Shown piece after piece: positions 35,873 to 46,818 of a stretch of 64,000 nt of DNA. Both the position numbers and the translations under genes were made by a program. Source of the stretch: Hysterium pulicare CBS 123377 (taxonomy: Eukaryota; Ascomycota; Dothideomycetes; Hysteriales; Hysteriaceae); contig AJFK01000302.1 of the NCBI GenBank assembly GCA_000467715.1, positions 62,001-126,000 on the forward strand, given 5' to 3'. The notes under the pieces were generated by a model, which was not told the DNA's origin, ran no database searches, and saw nothing but the letters and a program-made list of their open reading frames with translations. The first letter of the stretch is position 1; each line of letters starts with the position of its first letter.

Positions 35873-37998
35873 ATGCGTTCTATTCAGTTATTCGGCGGTG
35901 CTGTGGCACTTGCGAGCAATGGTGAGTAAACCCATCCTCTGCGAAGATACCCACTCACAACCGTACACAGTCTGGGCACAAGCCGCTTCCAAACAGGCCT
36001 GCGACGCGACAACAAAGATATGCTTCCAGTCCTATACGAGTCCCGAAACCGCGATTACGTATGGAATCGCTCTTCCCACGGTCGTGAATGAAACTTCTCA
36101 AGTCATCGTTTCCGTTACAGCACCAGTCAATACCACCTGGGCCGGATTCAGTTGGGGAGGGATGATGTCATACGTTCCCCTCGCAGTGTCGTGGCCGAAT
36201 GGCAAGAGTGCAGTGATTTCCTCGCGCATGGCATTGTAAGATCACCCATACCGATTTGCGAGCTTTCTAACAAGTAGCAGTGGCCAGAGTCTTCCACAAC
36301 CCTACGCTGACGCAAGTTACACTCTTTTGAAGGGCACAGGGACAAACAGCACCCACTGGAGAGTAGTAGCCGTGTGCAACGGCTGTCTTTCTTGGCAGGA
36401 CGTCGATGGCAACGTGGTCGTTTTGAATTCTACCACGGCGCAATTTGCATGGGCTCAAGGGACGTCCGCTGTCACAACACCTTCCAGCAATACCTCTACT
36501 TTCAACGTCCACAACGCCGTCGGCCACTGGCAACATGACTTGAGCGCCGCACGAAGCTCCAATTTTAGATCCTGGGTCTCTAGCAATTTGATGACCGGTG
36601 CGACGGGCGATGCAGGCCCAACAGCTGCATCAGGCGCAGCAACGACGTTGTCAACAGCAGTTACGTCAGCCAGACCTTCTAACACGCTAGCTAGTGCAGC
36701 AATACCCGCCAGCTGCTCTGGTGCTGGTGCCCCTAGATTCCAATCTGTCCTTGCTAGCGGATGGAAAGCGACCAAGGTCCTTGGCGGTTTGACGAGTCCT
36801 CGCAGCATGATTTTCGACTCGGCCGGAAACATGTTGATCGTTCAATCTGGAAAGGGTGTCACGGTCCACGCGGTGGGAACAGATGGCTGCATCACGTCGA
36901 GCAAGACGTTGATTGCGATGAACGGCTTGAATCACGGCATCACCCTGAGCTTGGATGGCAAGACCTTGTATGCCAGCACCATGACCACAGTCTTCTCCTG
37001 GCCATATACCGCATCGTCCACTTCAGTTGGAACGCGGACAACCGTCATCACTGGCATGTACAATGGTGGCTCGCATGTCACACGTACGCTTCTTCAAGCG
37101 CCTCACAAATCGAACTTGTTGCTTGTTGCCCATGGCACAAACGACAACTGGGATTATGCGGCTGGAAACCCAAAGACAGGTCGTGCCATCATCAAGGTCT
37201 TTGATATGGAGAAGCTCCCCGCTTCAGGATACAACTATCCCAACGATGGATGGTTGGCCGGGTATGGAATGCGTAACGAGGTTGGCATGACATTTGACAA
37301 CAACAACATGTTCGTATCTCTTTTTCCCTCCTCAACTGATATCCACTAACCATAGTCATAGGCTCTGGGGCGTTGAGAACAGCGGAGACAACTTCGCCCG
37401 CACACCGCAAGGCAAGACCAAGTTCGACGTCCACCAAGACAACCCAGCCGAGAAACTCAACTACATCGGCGACGTGACAGCCAACAACGACAAATGGATG
37501 GGCTACCCCACCTGCTTCAACGTCTGGCAGCCAAGTGCTTTCACCGATACAAAGTTCCAAGTTGGTGATTGGTTCGTCGTCTCGCCCAATAGCACCTTCG
37601 GCGACGCAAACTGCAAGGATAAGGCCGTCGCACCCGCCGCTGTCTTCCAGGCCCACTCCGCCCCCATCGACTCCAAATTCGATGCCACAAGCAGCAACCT
37701 CTACGTTACTTTCCACGGCTCCTGGAACCGCTCGCCCACGACTGGGTTCAAGTTGGTCGTCGTCCCATTCACGAAGGGGGCTGATGGCCAGTATAAGCCA
37801 ACGACGCCGTTGAACAGCAACACGGCTTATCAAGATGTCATGTCGAATCCCAACGTCGCGAGCTGCGCTGGTAATGGACCGAGCATGAGTTCGGGATGCT
37901 TCAGGCCTGCGGGGCTGGTCTTTGATAGCGCGGGTAGGCTGTACATGACCAGTGATACTTCTTCGGAGGGAGAGATCTGGGTCTTGGGAAAGCAGTAG
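35873..37998 (+). CDS. secreted AA8 cytochrome-AA12 PQQ-dependent dehydrogenase fusion
   Basis: An extracellular oxidoreductase that would oxidise a sugar with PQQ and pass electrons through its haem b domain, for example to a lytic polysaccharide monooxygenase. Four exons (35873-35921, 35971-36235, 36278-37309, 37362-37998) give about 660 residues. A signal peptide (MRSIQLFGGAVALASNVWAQA) precedes the CDH-type cytochrome domain, with the Met haem ligand in FSWGGMMSYVPL (about residue 79) and the His ligand in HNAVGHWQ (about 182). A Ser/Thr/Ala linker follows, then the AA12 propeller (GLTSPRSMIFDSAGNMLIVQ, NHGITLSLDGKTLYAS, NEVGMTFDNNNMLWGVENSGD, PAGLVFDSAGRLYMTSD). The protein stops at the end of the propeller; no CBM1 is present. 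The last intron uses a GTTCGT donor, supported by the unbroken family reading NNNM-LWGVENSGD. Confidence 0.92.
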
Positions 37999-39556
37999 GG
38001 TAGTGGGTAGTTAGTGTGGACGTGCGATTGGGGGAGATTGTTTTCTATGTACTCAATTAACATATGTCTATCATCATTCGTTTTTTTGATGACACGTGGC
38101 TCATGACTACTTCTTTTGGCCTTGTAAGAAACGTGCACGCAAATACGTGACTTGGGTCTTCCCAGCTCGAGGGTTCCCCACTGCCATGCGCTGAAAGCCG
38201 GACGAGCACGAACATCCTCATTAACGACCTTGTGGAAGTTGTTTTGAGGTTGGTCTTTTCAGCAGTAAGCTAAATGAGGCAAGGTCCTTAAAAGTCTTCA
38301 TCGCGTGCGTTCAAACTAATCATTAAGATAGGGTAGGACAAACAATGTTTTTTTCCTTCAAATCGCATGTCCCCGTCTTTTGGATTCCATCTTCTAAAGT
38401 AGGAGTTTACAAAGCTAAAAGTATATCCCTATCTGTTTGCAAACTTAGCGTTTCGAAGTCGTTAGCCTTACTCTTACCGTAACTCTTTTGAAGAGTTGAA
38501 TCTAGAATCTTACGCTAATATGGGGTTTTAAAGATAATGCTACTTGAATTGCTTCCGAGAATGATTCTTTCTAAAATCAACATATGAGTTCTTAAGACTT
38601 AGATTATAGGCTATCTTTGATTTTTCCATCTCGCAAATTCAAGTCTTCTCGGTAGCTTAAGAACATGAAAAGCTTTTTTATGCATATGCTGCTATAAAAA
38701 ACATGAAGCGAAAGACTTTTGGGTAGGAGGGGACATTTTCATAGGCGGGATTTGAATGGCTAGGAGATTGGTTTGAGAAATGACGGCTTCGCCGTGGTTT
38801 GGCATAGCTTTGAGGCTGATGTGAGTAAACTTCCTTCGGCTGCGTTACTCGGCTCAAGGGAGATTATGTTCCTAGGACTGAGGATCACGAAGTTATACGC
38901 GAAGACCTTATCTTACGCTATTTCTCTATAGTTCTCTCGTGTTTGATTGCCTCCTTCATATATAGACTCTAGAGATCAACCCCCAAAAGAATCAACAGAT
39001 TCCATTAATGCCGTTTTGTGGAATCATTATGTTCTAAAGGTTAATGGTTTGCATTATTAACTGATTTTACTAATTCCACTTTCTAGAATCAGTAAGAAGA
39101 GTTTGGTGACATTCAACCACGGGTTAAGCGGTAATTTTGATTCATACTCTCATTTGAGGTGTAATCTCATTGAATGATGTAACGGTCTTTCCTTGGTTTA
39201 TTCCAGAATTAGTGGAACTAGAAAGTTTGATTTCAGTGTCTTGACACTTATGATATTAGGCAGATTAAGGCTTCGAAGTTCAGTAATTACACATCCCATC
39301 CGAGTTTTCATTACGCGTGCACTTCTGAGCCGTGTGTTTGATGTGCCTTCTTGTTTTTGATGAAGCAAATGCCCATTAATTCCGGCTGTGAACCATTCAT
39401 CTGCACGAGGATGATATCTCATCGTAGACCGGGCGGGCTTCCCATGCAAACATTCCCGTATCAGGGTTATAAACGCCTCTAAGACACGAACGCCACCAAA
39501 GAAAGCCATGTCCATATCCACCTTTCCTTCCATTTGTGTGCATCCATGCATGAACA
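37999..39556. other. AT-rich intergenic stretch with an element relic
   Basis: From about 38270 to 39250 the sequence is AT-rich with many short TTTAAA/CTTAAG-type words and no open frame of note apart from 39198-39563 (-), which has no motif. A diverged copy of the small dispersed element lies at about 39096-39204. Confidence 0.5.
39096..39204 (+). mobile_element. short dispersed element, diverged copy 3
   Basis: Shares with the 2.0 kb and 45.4 kb copies GAAGAGTTTG, TCAACCACG-GTTAAGCGG, CTCTCATTT and TCATTGAATGATGTAACG in the same order and spacing. Possible decayed target duplication: AGAATCAGTAA (39085-39095) against AGAATTAGTGG (39205-39215). It is older than the other two. Confidence 0.65.
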
Positions 39557-40846
39557 TCACCAATATGTACTTGCCGACCTGGTTTCATACATCCCCATTC
39601 TTTCCAGCTTAGCGTTCCTGGGTCCCTCGTCACTCAGGCGCTCGACGTACGCACTTGCCGGTTGGGCGGCTTTGTACATGCCCGTCTTTTCGTTCTCGAG
39701 GTCTCCGTCTAGATCATTATCAATGATATCGAAGGCATCGTCATCGCCGAAATCGCTCCTTGACAGTTGGTAGTCGTCGCCGAAATCGATGATCCTGTTG
39801 AGGTCCGCGACGTCAAAGTTTTCCTCGCCCTGATCAGAGATTTCTTCTTCGGCTTCGTCATCTTCATTACTTCCATCTCTGTTCTCTTTCTCACTTCCTT
39901 CCACGTCTTCGCCTCGGCCTCCATCCTTTTTCTCCACTTCCACCTTCGACCTATCCTCGACTTTGAAGACCATCCAGTTTTGAGTAGACTTACGGGACAG
40001 GATAGCCTTGTAGAGACATGTATCTCCCGTGACGTAGCCTTTCTTACCGTCCCGATGCAAGTAGGTCAAGACATGTTTTCCCCTGTCGAATGAAATAGCC
40101 GAGGAAGCCTCGAGCTTTTGAAAGAGCAATTGGCAATCTAAAGAGCTGAAAAGATGTCAACATGAGACGTGCAATAGAGGCGGGAATCTCAAAAAGCTGA
40201 TGTCTTACTGAATGATAAGGCGGAGGTAACGGTCGAGCTTCGGCTTGCCATATCGAGCCAAGTCCGCCAGTGGAATGACCTCTTCTCTGTACTTCTGGGC
40301 ATCGTTCCTCACAACGACCTCGTAGATGCGCGTATGGGTAGGCTGTGGAGAATCCGGCGATCTATTACGCGCCTCCAACTTGGTCAGTGCCTTGGCTTTC
40401 TTTCGTTCAAAGGCTGCTGCTGCTGCTGCTTCGGCTCTAGCTCTAGCTTTCGCCTCTTGCATCCGTTCGATTTTGTTGATCGCGCCGATCAGCACCGCAT
40501 CCCTCGCCTTTGCGCGCCAGAACCGCGGAACCTGCTTGTTCCTGGAGGTGAAGTCCGGGAACTCTCGGTCGACAGCCTCTTCCAAATCGTCGCAAAGCTT
40601 ATTGAACCGGATCACTTCCTGGGGGGATAGGTCGTACTTCAGGTACGGCTTGAACCAGTGGTAAATAAAATCCTCGACGGCCTTGTACTCGGGGTACGTC
40701 CAGCCCATTCCGCGGAGAATGTCCTTCTTTGTCCATTGGTTTTGCTTGAAGGTGAATTCGTACCAGTCTTCATTTGGAGGGGGTTGGCCGGCACGGTTCA
40801 GTAGCATGAGCAGCGCGTTTGCTGCCTGGAGGGTGAAAGGCGGCAT
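39557..40846 (-). CDS. orphan acidic protein, two exons, function unknown
   Basis: Exons 40209-40846 and 39557-40145 join in frame (GTAAGACA...TTTCAG) to 408 residues. I do not recognise the family. The N-terminal 100 residues (MPPFTLQAANALLMLLNRAG, YEFTFKQNQWTKKDILRGMGWTY) are followed by a helical, coiled-coil-like Ala/Lys/Arg-rich segment with a run of alanines (GCT trinucleotide repeat near 40420-40437). Then comes DLARYGKPKLDRYLRLII, and from about residue 265 a strongly acidic, low-complexity region (KKDGGRGEDVEGSEKENRDG to FGDDDAFDIIDNDLDGD). There is no signal peptide or membrane segment, so it is probably nuclear or cytosolic. The ATG at 40846 is chosen over the one at 40876 because the intervening residues look like leader. 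Confidence 0.65.
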
Positions 40847-41180
40847 CGTTGAATGAACAATTACCGTGATGCTCAAGTTGGAGGGAGTTTGTAACTTGAG
40901 AAAGGATTGGAATGAGGGATAAAACGGTAGGGCGAACCTCCATAGACGGCACGGTGCCGCTTCACTTGTGAGGGTAAAAGAGCAGCAAGCAAAGGGTGTA
41001 GAAAATTAAAGCAAGTCCCGTGGTAAAATGGATTGAGGTGAAGTGGGCCCACTTTTGGTCGCCAAGACTTACCACAACGGTGAAGGACGTCGACACATCA
41101 TGTGACGCGCGAAACAAGGTGAAAATGGGACACGAGATCTATTGCACGTATTTGTTGCGTATCGCTTATCTCTCTTCTGA
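40847..41180. other. short intergenic stretch
   Basis: The promoter side of the orphan acidic gene and the 3' flank of the monooxygenase gene. No coding content seen. Confidence 0.5.
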
Positions 41181-43004
41181 TCATTCAATTTTCTGTGGTA
41201 ACGCTTGAGAGCCTTTTGCTGCATCACTCCCATACTTTCCGAGGTATTCTTTCCACGCTTTACCCAAATCACCGGGCCTGAAAGGCTCAAACATGTCCTT
41301 CCACCACCCCTTTCGGTGCGCATTTACATCGATGCCCTTAAGCAGTCTGTCGGTATAGTTGATCATATCGAACGCCGCAAAATTTCCAAGTTCTCCTTTT
41401 GAAAGGTACCGTCGCCGTGACCATGCAATGAACATTGCGATCTCTTTCTCCATCTCTTCTTTTACAGGGAGGGAGACATTCCTATCAAAGTAGGCCACGG
41501 CCCAGATTGCCTGTATCTCTGCAATGAAAAACTTGTTCCCTGCGGTAACATGGTTCATAAAAAGAATGGAATCGTCGGCCAGCGGGGCTAACATGTTATA
41601 AAGTCGGTAAGGCATGTTGTCGATTCTTTTGTGGAGATGGTTTGGTGGGTTTGCGAGCATAGGAAGCTTCTTCAACACCTTCTCGTCGGCTTCTAGCATC
41701 AATTTCTCCCATTTCGCTGTCGTTTCAGGCGACTCGTCTCCTTGGTTATGAGGCAAGTCAAGCATCACAAGTAGGTCTTTGTTGAAGAACTCGATTCCAG
41801 GCTGCCAACTAGTGCCACATAGGATTGCATCGCAGGGAAAGTGAGTCCTGTCCTGGAGATAGATGTGATGATTTCCCAGCTTCATGACGTCGCCACGATG
41901 AATGGTGACTTTCTCCGCGACCAGATCCCAAAAGTCTGCATGGTGAAGTGCACCACCGGTGTTATTCTGCCAGAAAATGCTTCGAAACATCAGCAAACAT
42001 TCCACTTTATGAGCGAGAGATGTTACCCAGTATTATATTCCAACTTGTCAAAACCTTTCGTACTTTTGCGACCTTTATAATCTGCCCTTTTTTTTGACCT
42101 CTGTATCTAGCAACGAAAATCTCCACTGGATAAGCCAAATTCCTATCCGCGTGCTGTGCAGGAACCATGTCCACCAAGTAACCGGTTGAAGAATATTTGG
42201 CTGCAACGTCGACATGATCCTGGTTTGTGCTGCCTCTACACTATTCTTATACGGAGTTTTCATGTCCAACGGTGCGAAGAATCCAGGCCCGGTGCCAGTG
42301 GTGCTAATAACCCAAGAGACGTGTTTGCCTGCTTTTGTTGCGACATAGAGCATATCCGCAGCCGACTTTCCTGCACCAAGGATCATCACATGCTTTACGG
42401 TGTCGTTAAGGATAACATTAGACTGCCCAAACTCTTCTGAATGGAGGATCTCGCCCCCGAAGGTCTCCTTTCCAGGTAGGTCTGGCATGTTTGGGCGCGA
42501 AAATGTACCGGCCGCGATCATGAGCTTCTCAGTCCAGAAGGTCGAAGAGCTTTGATCAGATCGTGTATAAGAGATCTGCCATTGGCCATCCACCTTCTTG
42601 ATGGAGTCGACGTCTACACCAAATCGGATTCTATCGCGCAGGGAGCGGCCGTCATGCCGCATTTGATCCACGTATTTCTCTAGATATTCAGTCGTATATT
42701 TCGCCCTGAAGCAGTCGTTCCTACAATCGTCCTCGGGAGGCCGTTCCATCGGCATGTCAGAGTACTCCGCAAGTCCGACGGTCCATTGTGTCCAAAATGA
42801 ATCGTATAGTCTCCCTAAGGTGTCCTTGTCTATTATGGCAAGCTTGCAATGAGGATGCGCTTGAAGGTAGCGTTGCGCCGCAACTATCCCCGAAATACCT
42901 AGAGGTGCATTGCTAAACACCATGCCAGGGAGATCTTATTGGGTTATCGACATACCTGCTCCAATAATTATTACTTCATACGAGTTCTCGTTCTCGTGAT
43001 TCAT
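41181..43004 (-). pseudogene. flavin-containing monooxygenase gene with one frameshift
   Basis: This belongs to the class B flavoprotein monooxygenases, which use FAD and NADPH to oxygenate N, S or carbonyl groups. Three exons (42956-43004, 42027-42898, 41181-41979) total 1,720 nt, one more than a multiple of three. The FAD fold IIIGAGISG spans exons 1 and 2, the FMO fingerprint FGGEILHSEEF follows, and the NADP fold is MILGAGKSAADM. Exon 3 has FWQNNTGGALHHADFWDL and ILCGTSW, ending QALPQKIE. The only lesion I find is a run of eight A (42093-42100, T on the plus strand). With seven A the frame reads TEVKKRADYKGRK and continues open to the stop, for 572 residues. It could be a recent inactivation or an assembly error. 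All other features look intact. Confidence 0.85.
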
Positions 43005-44697
43005 GGTTGCGCTCCTTGCAGAACCTGTTAGTAGCGCGAACTCGAGAAATGACACATCCCTAGAGTAGAAGATTGGACTTATAAGGCTCGAACAATAGAT
43101 GTTACGGACCAATTAAACCGGAGATTTACCTTGAGTCGGAGATGCCCAGACTAAGAGATACATAGGCCGGAATATTCGGCGATTATCTTATTCGCTGCTT
43201 ATCTTGGCTTGTTATGCAGAGAAAAGTCGAAATCTGAAAACATAGTCTCCGACTAAGTTGCTTGCACTATATCTATGTCTGCGCAATTGGGGCTTTCGAG
43301 TTGGAAAAATTAAGTTCTGCAGAAAATGCCCGTGAATGATTCTGGAGGAACAAGAAAACCGTGTCAGATGACTGCCCGGAAGTGTATCTTAGTCGCGAGC
43401 TCCTGCTGACCTCGGAATCCTTACATTCCTTCAAGGTGATAATGTATTACTCGGAGCCTATTGGTGAGCCTGGAAGAAATTTTGGCCTCGCCTCTGTTGT
43501 TGGCGCACCCGAGAGCTTGTGGTGCCACAGCCAACTCTTGTCGCAATGACATCCGGATCGTCTCACGACAATCCAAATTGACATTACAATCTGCAAAATA
43601 GCGACGACTTCTATGAGTGAGGTACAGAGAAACAGACCGTGACGCTGAGAGAAGAATCCTCCTTTATAAGCTTGTCAAATTGTCTCGAAAGCCTTGCCGC
43701 TGAACGACAATTTTCTTTTGCCCATTTTAGTACTCGTGAATTCGACTCCGAAACATCGCTTCGGAAAGCTACATCTTCTTCTTGACTGCACGAGAACCAC
43801 TACCATCTCCCATTCTTTGCACATGCTCGTCGAACGAATCGAGTGATACTTCCAATGCAACCAGAAAACTCATCAACTCAGTCGCCCTTACGAAGCTGGA
43901 GTCCGAAGTCGCATGGTACGGAGCTGCTTGTCAGTAGTCGTTGCGGAAACTTGATTAAGCTGGTTCCAACTCCTTGTTATCGAGATCTTTTGAGAATTAT
44001 TCTAACTATGTTACGCGATAGTGTGAACCTGGATATGGCTTGTTCCGATTGATCCGGACAAATCCCCCAAAGCATACTCCTTTTCAAAGTGAATGCCTTG
44101 CTTTGAGAAGAGATCTTTCAGCCATCTCAAAACAACTGAAGGTTTTTGGTCGCTGAAAGTCCACAAGCGTAACGTCAACACGTCTCAGTTTTGGAAGATT
44201 GCCTTTGGGACATCGTGAAAGGTCTGGGTCCGTCTACTTCGCATTCTGAGGAGGATTAGCACTCTCGCCGAAGGCAGGATTTTGCTTTCGATGAATCTCC
44301 AGTACCATCGTGATCGACGCTGCAAGACTGTAGAGTTCCAACAAAGATTCTGGAAGCCGGCGATGAAGTTGATGATGATGCTGATGGCGATGGAATTGAT
44401 GCTAATGGCTAAGCAGGTTGTTGGTGGGCGAGGTCAATCGAAGATGGTCCAAGCGTTGACACGCTTGCTCCCTGGTGTGACTCGTGAAGAAGCTGAGCGC
44501 TCACAACGTAAATTCACTCGAATCGGGATAAAAGTGCGACCCAATTTCACCTTCTACGAGCTGAAACCTAATGCTAGTTGTATTGTTTCGGCTGAGCTTG
44601 CCCAAATGATTTCTCCCTCTCAGCCTTGCCCGATACCCTCGCAAAGCGAAGAGAGATAGAGATCGCAACGACCATCATGACCCGTAAAAGCGAATAT
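43005..44697. other. gene-poor stretch, no recognised gene
   Basis: The frame at 44282-44659 (+, 125 codons) has a Met-rich start and a more protein-like end (GVTREEAERSQRKFTRIGIKV), but no family is recognised and no splice partner found. The rest of the stretch has no notable frame. Confidence 0.4.
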
Positions 44698-45938
44698 TAG
44701 CAGCAGCCGCCTGATCTTACGACACAACAGATCCGCCTCTTGCATATCAGGCCTCGGGCAAGGCGTGGAATCATCGAATCTAACTTGGACACATGCGATA
44801 TCGCCGAGTTGAAGCCCTACACAGCCCTATCCCACACATGGGGTCCGGAAAACCCAACCAAAGGCATCTCAATTAAGGGAAAACTTTATCGAATCCAACA
44901 AAACCTATGGGACTTCCTTATAGTCTTCCAAGGCCAGTTCCCGGAGTCGCACTTGTGGATCGATCAAATATGTCTCGAGCAAGCAAATACTTCCGAGCGA
45001 AACCACCAGATCAAACTTATGGCACACATATACAGGAATGCTATGAGTGTTGTCTCATGGCTTGGATCCTCGGCCGATGATAGTGACTGGGCTATCGACA
45101 TCCTCCACAGTGGACCTAGTTGGGCACAACGGCTCGATAGGGTTACTTCAAGACAGAGCTGTAGAGACCTAAATAACCGCATCGAACGATTTTGTAGCAC
45201 TATCCTACATCTATTCGCACGGCCATACTGGCGTCGGCTTTGGGTCGCGCAGGAGATCTTACTTCCGAAAGAGATAACGTTGCTTTATTCCATTCTAAGC
45301 TCTAGCTGCAAGGGGCTGACCAGCTCTTGGGTAGGCATGCTGCAATGCTGTTGGTTAGTGGTGGCCACCCCTCGTATAGAGAAGAAGAGTTTGATTAAGC
45401 TCAACCACGCGTAAGCGGCGATTATATTTAAAGCTCTCATTTATAGTTGTTGATTTCATTCAATGATGTAACGATGTTGCTTTGATTTTGCGTTGAGTTC
45501 TCAACCTCGTATAGAGAGCAAAGAGGGGATGAAAGAAACCCCACCAATTCTCAGTACGCTCCTTTCATAACACCTGGACCATCTGGGACATAATCCCTCA
45601 CACGATGCTAAGATTCACGATACACGTGTTCAGTATCTTCGAATGGCGCGACACGCGCGAAAAGTATACGGTTTCCTAGGGCTTGACAACATGGAGGATC
45701 GCTTGATAATCGACTACCACATAAGCCATCATTGGAGGTGCTTTGGGAATTCCTTCGGAGTACTCTTAGGAGAGATGCTCTCTGGGCGAAAGAACGTGGC
45801 AGTGAATCGAAATTAATGGGCGAAACGTATCGAACCGGAATCACACTATTGAAACAAATGGAATTAGACTCACAGATAAATGAAAAATTCCTCACCAAGT
45901 CCAAATGTGAGGAGCTAGAAGGACAAGGGAGAACCTGA
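44698..45938 (+). pseudogene. HET-domain (heterokaryon incompatibility) gene, broken
   Basis: HET-domain proteins trigger cell death when unlike hyphae fuse, and such genes decay often. The domain is clear at 44700-45290: PYTALSHTWGPENPTKGI, SHLWIDQICLEQANTSERNHQ, IYRNAMSVVSWLG and RPYWRRLWVAQEI. No ATG fits; the frame opens after a TAG at 44698-44700 that could be a splice acceptor, so the 5' end is uncertain. Downstream, WDIIPHTMLRF, FEWRDTREK, VYGFLGLDN and EVLWEFLRSTLRRD are all recognisable but lie in three frames. This implies single-base losses near 45668 and 45725, besides the small dispersed element inserted at 45383-45517. It is therefore a pseudogene in the reference sequence. Confidence 0.8.
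45383..45517 (+). mobile_element. short dispersed element, copy 2, with 13 bp target-site duplication
   Basis: A 122 bp unit (45383-45504) lies between perfect duplications CCTCGTATAGAGA (45370-45382 and 45505-45517). Excising 135 bp restores the HET reading ATPRIE-SKEGMKETPP. Compared with copy 1 at 1985-2112 (opposite orientation) only one substitution is seen in the shared ~117 bp; the ends differ by a short CAA instead of A. The different duplication lengths (9 and 13 bp) do not fit a cut-and-paste transposase with a fixed stagger. Confidence 0.88.
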
Positions 45939-46818
45939 GGAAACATTTCCTAGATTTACGAAAATGCGAGCCTAATTACGGAGAGCTATGATACGATCCA
46001 CTCCGCCCCCCAGGTAACTTCTTTTCTGAAGCACAGGTATAATACTCAAGACTCGTGTCATATCATGCAATCGATTAATTTGGCCTTCAAAATCCTAACT
46101 TTTGTTCGACAATTTCACTTCGTTAGATAGTAGTAGACATCATACTTCAGGTTCTGGTAGCACCCATGTTTTGCGGTCAAATCTACCCAGCATTCTAATC
46201 ACATGGCAAGCTTCCAACATCCCATATTGGAATTTATTTCTTGGTAAACCACTTCTACCACCCATTTGAGCTATTTCAAAAGCTTTGCCATTAAGTCGTC
46301 CTTGTGAATAACACGTGATCTATCTTTAACCGGTCAATTCCAAATCTTTCCCAGATTTCCCATCTACCCTCCAATGAGTGCTCAACTGAGGTGCTACGAT
46401 GACTCTCCATTTAATGTCTTGATGGAGTTCATTTTTGAAAGAGGGGCTCTCTATATTGTAAATGGGGCAGGGCTTGGGATCCAAGTCAATTTTCGGCAGT
46501 GGAAGACCACCCCACATGAGGTGCAAGGATATATATTGGCAGCCCCATCCCTCACGAATCTTGCCTGCCCCGAAAATTATACGGCCATATCCATATACAC
46601 GGTGTAACCAGGCACATATCAATTACTGCTAGGGGTTTTGGGTAATGACTATCTTAGCCACTGTCGCGTCTATCAACGGCCGAACTTGCCTTATACCCCG
46701 GCTTGGAGAAGATGAAATGGCCGTCACATTCTTTCTAGAAGACGCAGAATACTATTTAGAGTCTTTCCCCTGGCAGGAATACCGGTAGCGAAAGTTGGAA
46801 ACCTCAAACAAAATCAAA
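45939..46818. other. intergenic, no supported gene
   Basis: No recognised coding content. The right part is the promoter of the DUF8021 gene. Confidence 0.5.
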
